Shown one piece after another: positions 14,146 to 21,900 of a DNA stretch of 24,538 nucleotides. The DNA is taken from positions 1 to 24,538 of IMG/VR virus record IMGVR_UViG_3300032053_000494, one strand, 5' to 3'. Within the stretch, counting starts at the first letter, position 1, and each line of letters begins with the position of its first letter. This stretch comes from a virus. Under the pieces are notes generated by a model. That model made no database searches and was not told the origin of the DNA. It saw only the letters and a list, made by a program, of their open reading frames with translations. Made by a program: the position numbers and the translations under genes.

Positions 14146-17084
14146 AACGAAAGAAGCAGTACCGCTTCAAGAAAGGCGGCTTGGCCATGGCCGAAGGCGG
14201 CGAGTTCGATGACCCGTCCCTTTACGATGACGAGCTGGACTCGGAGGACGAGGGGGGCTCGACTAATAACCAGCTCCTGACTCTACTGACTCAGAACATG
14301 GGGACTACTACTGAGGCAAAAACCCAGGCTCAAAAGATTCTCGATAATTACCAATCGGGGGCGACAAGCGACGAGGAAGACGAGCTTGTTAATCGGATGG
14401 AAGAATCAGCTGACACCACCAGAGCAACTCTGAAGGCCGCTCGTGAGAAGCTGATGAGTGAGAAGTACAACGATGCGGGTATGTGGTTCAAAATGGCCGG
14501 AGCCTTGGCAGCTCCCACCAAGACGGGATCCTTCTTTGAATCAGCCGGTCGAGCAGCTGACGTAGCTGGTGAGGAAGTCGGCAAGAAAGATATTTTTGAA
14601 AGAGCCCGGGATAAAGAAGTCCTGGGGTATGACACCGCTGCTGATGCCATCGACCAAGGGACCATTTCTAACCGTCTGAAGTTACTCCAAGCCCGTCAGT
14701 TGAGCGAAGCAGCTCTAGCTCGGTCAGCCTTGGGTGTTTTAGGTAAGCCGACCGCAAATGCCAGCTTGGCGAGAACAGATCCTCGATTCCATGGGGCCCA
14801 AGCCCTTGATGCGATCTATCTCAAGGACTATCTCCCCTTTATTAGTGGCGGATCTGCCAAGGCAACTAAGGCCCTATACGAGCTGGGTTTGGCTGAGCGC
14901 GAACTCCAATCAGGCAATGATAAAATTACCGGTCCCATAGTCGGGACAATTCGATCGGTCTCGGTACCTTACATGGGCGAGGTTGGCGATGCCGTGGCTG
15001 ATGTTCTCTGGCCCACTGGAGGAAACGTCAAAGCTATGGTGGAGGGTAACATCCTCGAATCATTGCGTCAAGTTTTAGGTAGCCAGTTTACCGAGAACGA
15101 GGGCAAGCGGATCTTGGCCAACACTTACAACCCACGTCTGGATGAGAAAATTGTGGCTAAACGAGTTACAGCCCTAAGGCTCTCACTCGAAGAAGCCCTG
15201 AAAGACAAAAATCGAATGGCCACCTATTACCAGACCCATGGTACTCTGGCGGGTTATCCAATCAAGCAGCATCACATCGAGGATTTCGGCCATTATGATG
15301 ATGGCCAGCCCAATGATGCCAAGGGAGAGGATTATAAACTTGATCCTCAGGTTGAGTTTGACACCTATATAATGCCTAGTGGCGATAGGTTTCAGGCTCC
15401 TAAGGGGGCTACCAAAACCAAAATTCTCGAGTACTATCGCCAGTTGCATCCCGAGAAGAATATGGGAAAGGATGGGAGAGAGATTCCCCAGGGTCATTTC
15501 AAAGGGGGTCGAATTAGGTCTACTCGTCAAGGTATCGCTAATTTTGCCGAAGGGGGTCCAGTTTATTTCTCAGAGGCTCCTGACGAGGAACCTGAAGGTC
15601 CTTCTATGCTCGAACAATTTAAACAACAATTAGATCCGGGGGATATCGTTACTGCTCCTTTCGGGGCTGGAGCTGGTTCTCTGATCGGATTAGGGGCTGT
15701 GGGGTTGGGCACTCGCCTTGAAGAAATGCTCCACCCCGAGCGGAAAATAAGCCCCGGTGAGAAAACTTACCTCAAGGCTCTTCGAGTTGGGAATGAGGAT
15801 CTCTCTGAGACTGGACTAAAAATTAAAAGAGCCCGAAAACAGGGAGTGCCTGCCACTTTAATGGACGCCGGAAGTCCAGCAACTCGAGCCCTGGCTGAGC
15901 GTGCTTTAATTCAAGGCGGTGCACGAGCAGAGCAGGCTATTGATGAGATCGAAAGTACTCGCAACAATTCGCGTGATCGTGTAGCTGCACGAGTAGATGC
16001 TTCTTTGAAGCCTCTGCCCTACTTTGACAGTCAAAGAAAGCTAACGGATGCCCTCTACAGCAACTCCAAACCTCTCTATGCCGCAGCCTACAGCAAGTAT
16101 CCCGGAATTGCTGAATCGGCAGTACCGGCTTTCAAAAAGATTTTTGATTCACCCGATGGCCGGAGAGCCGTTAAAGTCGGACTGAGACTTTTGCGAAATC
16201 AAGGCAAGACGATAGGGAAGGTTGACGCAGTGGGGATGGTCAATAAACCATCGCTTGAATTCCTTGACTATGTCAAACGCGGGTTCGATCAGATTATCTC
16301 GAAAGAGGAAAAGAATGGACCGACGGCTCTGGGTCGATCCCAGCGGCAATTGCGTAATCAACTGAGGGATCAGCTGGACCTTGTGTCTCCCGAATACACT
16401 CAAGCTCGGGCACAATACGCAGGTGATCTTGAGGTGCTTGACGCTCTAAAAAGTGGGCGAGAGGAATTCCACACTCTACAACCTGATGAAATTTCCACTC
16501 AATTGGCTGGAATGTCTACGGCTGAGAAACAAGCCCACCGGACAGGCGTGGCTCAGCATCTCTTCGAGTTAATTCACGGCCCCTATACTGACATGAATGC
16601 CGCTCGGAGAATTATAGGATCTCCGGCGATGGTGCAACGACTCAATCTTCTTTTCCCGAAACCGGCTGACGCTCGGATCTTTAATGAGGCCCTTAATCGA
16701 GAGATGAGCCTATTCGATCGACAACGCCAAATGCACCGACGGGCAGAACAAGGAAGACAGACGCGGATGGGTAGGGAGCTAGCTACTGAGGCTTCCCCCC
16801 TGAAGGAGTTCGGTGATTCAACTTTAGGCCGAGTGGTGGGAGTCTGGAACCAGCCCTCTCTAACGATGACTCCTGATCAAGCCGACGAGGTTGTTGATAT
16901 TCTCCGACGAGGAACCCCTCGAGAGGTTAATCGAACTTTGGCCCGATTCCTGCCTCTACAAGCTAGACAAATACGCCTGAGGACTCGTAGGGCTCGAGGG
17001 GCCAAGCTAGGGGCTGCCATTGGCGCTTTGGTTTCGCCCTTCATTAATGAGCCTTCTCCTACCGAAGAAGAACCTGAGGAGTAG
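14142..17084 (+). CDS. Large internal virion-type protein with two halves joined by KGG/EGG motifs
   Basis: This 980-residue protein starts at ATG 14142 (ATGA overlap). It opens with RFKKGG and AMAEGG (residues 8-20) and an acidic stretch. Residues about 50-450 are mostly helical and include GPIVGTIRSVSVPYMGEVGD (from 264), DVLWPTGGNVKAMVEG and a small YIMPSGDRFQAPKGATKTK unit. HFKGGRI (453) and NFAEGGPV (467) mark a joint. The second half has a glycine-rich hydrophobic segment (APFGAGAGSLIGLGAVGLG, about 502-520), then a long helical region (KKQGVPATLMDAGS-type sequence, DASLKPLPYFDSQRKLTDAL, SPEYTQARAQYAGDLEVLDAL) that resembles large phage and polyvalent proteins. It ends in a glycine-zipper helix (GAKLGAAIGALVSPF) and an acidic tail. 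The membrane-active segments fit ejection into the envelope; this is inference. Confidence 0.72.
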   Translation: MKRKKQYRFKKGGLAMAEGGEFDDPSLYDDELDSEDEGGSTNNQLLTLLTQNMGTTTEAKTQAQKILDNYQSGATSDEEDELVNRMEESADTTRATLKAAREKLMSEKYNDAGMWFKMAGALAAPTKTGSFFESAGRAADVAGEEVGKKDIFERARDKEVLGYDTAADAIDQGTISNRLKLLQARQLSEAALARSALGVLGKPTANASLARTDPRFHGAQALDAIYLKDYLPFISGGSAKATKALYELGLAERELQSGNDKITGPIVGTIRSVSVPYMGEVGDAVADVLWPTGGNVKAMVEGNILESLRQVLGSQFTENEGKRILANTYNPRLDEKIVAKRVTALRLSLEEALKDKNRMATYYQTHGTLAGYPIKQHHIEDFGHYDDGQPNDAKGEDYKLDPQVEFDTYIMPSGDRFQAPKGATKTKILEYYRQLHPEKNMGKDGREIPQGHFKGGRIRSTRQGIANFAEGGPVYFSEAPDEEPEGPSMLEQFKQQLDPGDIVTAPFGAGAGSLIGLGAVGLGTRLEEMLHPERKISPGEKTYLKALRVGNEDLSETGLKIKRARKQGVPATLMDAGSPATRALAERALIQGGARAEQAIDEIESTRNNSRDRVAARVDASLKPLPYFDSQRKLTDALYSNSKPLYAAAYSKYPGIAESAVPAFKKIFDSPDGRRAVKVGLRLLRNQGKTIGKVDAVGMVNKPSLEFLDYVKRGFDQIISKEEKNGPTALGRSQRQLRNQLRDQLDLVSPEYTQARAQYAGDLEVLDALKSGREEFHTLQPDEISTQLAGMSTAEKQAHRTGVAQHLFELIHGPYTDMNAARRIIGSPAMVQRLNLLFPKPADARIFNEALNREMSLFDRQRQMHRRAEQGRQTRMGRELATEASPLKEFGDSTLGRVVGVWNQPSLTMTPDQADEVVDILRRGTPREVNRTLARFLPLQARQIRLRTRRARGAKLGAAIGALVSPFINEPSPTEEEPEE

Positions 17085-17087
17085 ACC

Positions 17088-18971
17088 GTGGCTAAAGGAA
17101 AACCATTCAACCGGCTTGCCCAGTACCTACAGGCGAAAGCTCCCCAAATGGGGATGTTCTCAACTCTTGACGAGCTCGTTCAGTCAGCTCCGTTCGAACA
17201 AGCTCCTTTAGAGGAATGGAAACGCTACCTTTCCCCTGGAAAGATCTTCGAGCGAGAGGGAGTTCAGTTTCCTCTCAAGCAAGAAGAATTGGACTACTCC
17301 AATCTCGGTAAGTTGGAGCCTACTGGCGCTCTGCTCGATAAAGAGTGGTTAAGACGATATATCCATGAACAACGCCCTGAATTTCGACTCACCATAGGCT
17401 CCGCTGATACGTCACCCACGGGACAAGAAGAGAGGAAGGCGATTGATTCGATCTTGCGAGGAGAGACGTCGATGGAGTCTCTCCCTGGAACTACTCTTGA
17501 TGCTAACGGCCTTTATGAGGCGGCTAGGGATAAACTCTACTTTGAATCTCCCAAATATGGTGATTATTCTTTGGCTCCTGGTAAGGATTCCGATCCCGGT
17601 TACGAGGAGAGTATTACGCGATTACGAGACCTTGAAGGCCGCAGTCATTTCAGTCCTGATGTTATGTCATGGTCTCGCTCCTCCCGTCACAATCTATATC
17701 TACCTCCTCGGAAGGCTCGTCTTGTTGATGAGATTCAATCAGATCTCCACTCCCAAGCCGGTGAGAAAGGTTTTGAAGACCCAGAAACTGGATTGTGGTC
17801 TTCTACTGAGGACACCAGGCGCCGTGCAGGATTTTTCCACGCTAGGGATCTGGATGAAGCTAGCCGTGAATTGGCCTTTGGTCATTTGATCCCTCGACGT
17901 CTGGGCTATAAAGATCCGGAGAAAGTAGCTCAACTAGCCAAGGATCGAGCTTTGGCTACTGTCGAAAGTAATGACCGGCTGGCCGAGCGCGATCATCCAC
18001 CCTTCCCGCGTGACCCTCTTACTGGTTCTAATATGGACGAGTTTGGAGCGGAAAGGAAGCGAGCTTTAGCCTACGAGGAGGCTCAAGGTAGGTTGGAAGA
18101 TATCAGCGCACGTCTCAGTCAGGAGGAGCAAAAACCTCAAGATGCACCATTCAAAAACCCGGCCGATTACGCTAGACTTGAGCTTCGAAAACAACTGCTT
18201 AATGCAGTTAATGCTGATGAGGATTCTCTGGCTTTGGTCCGAGGTCAAGACCAGATCGACCGGTATGAAGGCGGTATGGATGACCGTCGGGCCGCAGGTA
18301 TGAGGTATATGTATGACGAGGTGTACCCCTCAGTCCTGAAAAAATTGGCCAAACAGTACGGAGCTGAAATGGAGGATGTGCCTCTCTTAGTTCGATCAGG
18401 TGAGGACCTTCGACTCACGACGATGCAAGACCATGGGTGGGAAACTGCAGACGATGTTCTCGACTCATTGGATGATTTCAACCACTCCGGCGGTCCGGAA
18501 TTCTGGCCTGAAGCGGCAGATACCTATGGGAATCTTGCCTCAGAGCTCGAGGCCAAGCTGCTTGCCTTGTTTCCTACACGAGAGCATAGGTCAAGTTATC
18601 AGCAGGGGATGTTAGAAGATCTCACAGAACTACAACGTAAGATCGATAATCATTACGTTGAAACCAGAGATGCAGCTGAGTTATATAAGGCAGATCGAGC
18701 CGAGGGTCTGCCTGAAGGAGATGCCTTGGCACAAGCTCACCAGGGGCTCACGCATGGTCTTTTGGCCGAAATTCAAAAAAGCTTCCACGCCTTATGGGAA
18801 GACTACACCACTCGCAATGCACAGGGTTGGAGAGACGATGCGGGAGAGGTTCAATTCCCGGCTATGAAACTCACTCCTGAGGTTAAAGAACGAGTTAAGA
18901 AAGCGGGAGTTCCACTTTTTAGCGTAGGTGCGGGGGCCATACTCCAACCAGACGATGATGAACCCCAAGGG
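17088..18971 (+). other. N-terminal polyvalent-protein-type EIQSD domain region of the giant protein
   Basis: Residues 1-628 before the first linker. The start (MFSTLDELVQSAP, LEEWKRYLSPGK, GVQFPLKQEELDYSNLGKL) matches the opening seen in phage polyvalent proteins: a Trp-containing helix followed by a gvk-x-EEL-like strand. HFSPDVMSWSRSS leads to DEIQSDLHSQ (E215-I-Q-S-D219), then PFKNPADYARLELRKQLLNA (from 354), GQDQ (386-389), and GMRYMYDEVYPSVLKKLAKQYG (from 404). That order of motifs is characteristic of the domain. The biochemical activity is not known to me. The linker between EIQSD and PFKN (about 225-350) is charged and helical. Confidence 0.7.
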
Positions 18972-21900
18972 CATGCGAAGGGAGGTTTGATTAGTGACCT
19001 CCTGTATGAGATCGTAGATCGACACACGGGTGAAGTAGTCAGTCAGCCCTATCGGAATAAAAAGCGAGCACGAACTCGTGCCGATAAACTCGACAACGAC
19101 TATGGCGCTTATCGGTACCAAGTTCGCGAGAAGAAACCAGTTGTAACCCCTGACGCTAGTCAAGATACTGGCCTCGAGGAGCTGCGTCAGGACTACGCGA
19201 AAGGTGGACGTGTCTACAATAGCGATGCTCGGAATGAAAGGGCCCGACTATTCGGTCGGCCAAAAGCCCCAAGCCCCGATGAGGCAGTCCAACGCTTAGT
19301 AGATCTAGGTGATTCACAACGAGGCAGTCCTGAGCAGGCGATGCTAGATGTCCAAAAGATATACGGGGGAGGAGTTCTCAGTCCGGTGGTGGAGCATACT
19401 GGAGATCTCATCCACCGAATGTCGCATCATGCGAATTATGGGAGTGCCTACCCCGGATTAGTTCGAGACAAAGTCGAGAAAGTTTTGGATGCTCTGAACT
19501 ACCCCTACGGCTTTCAGCGTGAGATGGGGGAGAACATTGAGCGTAATGCTCGCTACTTTGGCGATAACGAGCCCGGGTCTCGGAAGGAAGCAGTTGACCA
19601 ATCTCTGACTAACTACGCCGATGAGCATCGAAAACTGCCAGCCTACAATCGGCCTCAGTACTTCGCTCGAGAGGCAGCCGTGGCTGTGGGCGAACAACGC
19701 TGGAATGACGCAACCCGACACTTGCAATCCCTGCAGAAGTTACTTGACCTGGGTGATGATGAATTCGAACGGCTGGCTCTCAAAATTGTCCAAGTCCCCA
19801 AAGGCTACGCTAAGGGCGGCAAGATCAAAAGTCTGGGGCATGAAATCGAGAGGGGACTTAATGTTGAGCATCCCGAAGTCGCTCGGTCCTTGTACAGATA
19901 TACTCATCATGGGGATGAGCGAGGACTTCAGAGAGCTTTTAGCTCTGATCAATATGGCGAGTACCAAGATAACCTACACCGACTGCTCCGAATTAACTTT
20001 CCTTCTGGAAAAATACCTGTCACTCATGTGTTCGATTATGCTGGATATCCAACTGGCGGTCCCTACATGTCAGTCTCGACCCACCCTCATTTCGGGGACT
20101 CCTCTGAAGCTCGGGGAAGTGAGGTCAGACGATTTGAGGTTCCGATCGAGGATGTTCTTGCGGCCGGAAATAGAGAGGAGGGGGAATTGATCATTCCCAT
20201 GCCTGAGGATCTGAAAGACGAGGGATATGCGAAGGGAGGGCGCATAAAGGGAGGTCCCCCGGCGAAACCAGCACCGTTGGGGAAGTGCTTCGAGAATAGT
20301 GTTCGTTATATTTGGGCACACCCCGACGAGGACTTGGTCTTGGTTCATGGAACGGTTCAGGGTACCGGTGGCAACGCTGAGGGAAAGCGATATGGCCATG
20401 CCTGGGTTGAGCGCCGAGGCGACTCCCAAGTTCATTTCGAGCATGAACTTCCGCCGGAGCAAAAGGAACGCTTCTCTCGAACGGCGATTGACGTAACAAC
20501 TGATGAGCGATTAAAGAATCCACTAGAGGTTCCTTCAGTCCTGTATCGTGGCGTAGGTCAAGCGAGAGACGTTATGGAATACGACAAAAAGAAAATGAAC
20601 AAACTTTTGAAGTACTCCAAGCATTTCGGGCCTTGGGAATTGCCAGACATGCCCGATGAGTCAGGATATGCTGAAGGCGGTTTAGTCGAACCTGATGAAG
20701 GCCACCGCCTGATCGACCGAGCCAACTTAGGCTTCCAAGAACAATGGAAAACTCTTAACCCTGAGACTGACGAGGCTGAGTGGGGCACCAGGCCGGGGAT
20801 CATAGATGAGACTCTTTCATTGCCTGCCTTTTTAGGTGAGCTGGGAGTTCCGGCCATCCAAAGGCATATATTGCCACCTTTACTTGGTGAGCAACAACCT
20901 CGCCCTGGTGAAGAATGGAAAGCTCCTAACTGGTCACACAAGGCACTCGATCGAGCGATGTCGTTGGAGGAGGCTCTTCGAAAGGAACACAATCTTGCTC
21001 CGCCTCGTGGATTTCTCGAGAATGCGGCTGAAGCAGCAGGAACTATGCTAGGTCAATTGCCAACACCGTGGTCTCGACTAAAATCAGTCGGGCCTTTGGC
21101 CAAGGCCATGAAGAAGATCGCTGGATCTCCCCTCGAGTGGTTCTCACCCACGATCGATCCGAAATTGGCCAACTATGCTGTGGGAACTGGTTTTGGCGGT
21201 GGCTTAGGAACCTTACTTCAGGGACCTGAGGAATCAGACCAGGAGGAGGACGGGCCGAGCGATGCCGAAATAGAACAACTCCTGAACAGGATGTTACTCG
21301 AGCACATGACGAAAGAGGCCATCCATCCCCGAAGACACATACGATCGCCTTTACTTGATGAGCGTGATTATGCCAAAGGAGGGAAGGTAAGTAATATCGG
21401 GGACGCTCTGTACAAGAAGCTTCAAGATCTAGGTGTTTTTGAGGATACCGACCCCGCTGATTGGGAAGATCTGAAGAACGACGATGGCAGTTGGAATCTT
21501 GCTGAGCTTCGAAGCGAACTAGACAATGCTCTCGAGATGCGAGAGGAGATGGACGATTACCTTGACACTGTTGGAATCGATGACTCCATGTCAGGGGATG
21601 AGATAGCTGATAAAGTCAGGGACAAAGTCGTTGACCCTCTTCAGGGTGGTACTCCTACCGATTTACAACGACTGCTGGATGGGCTGAGGGCTGATACTGC
21701 TGATCTGGCCCGTATGCGAACTGAGCAAGATGCCTCAGCTCCGGACTGGCATAAACCAGAACCTCCCGCGAAACTACCCTTACCGTCTGATGTAGAACAA
21801 CTCAAGAGAATGTGGAATCAATCGCATACAGATTGGTGGAACAAAAAACAAACCTGGGAGGAGCACAAAGAGCGTGCCGATCCCATCATGGAGAAAATGG

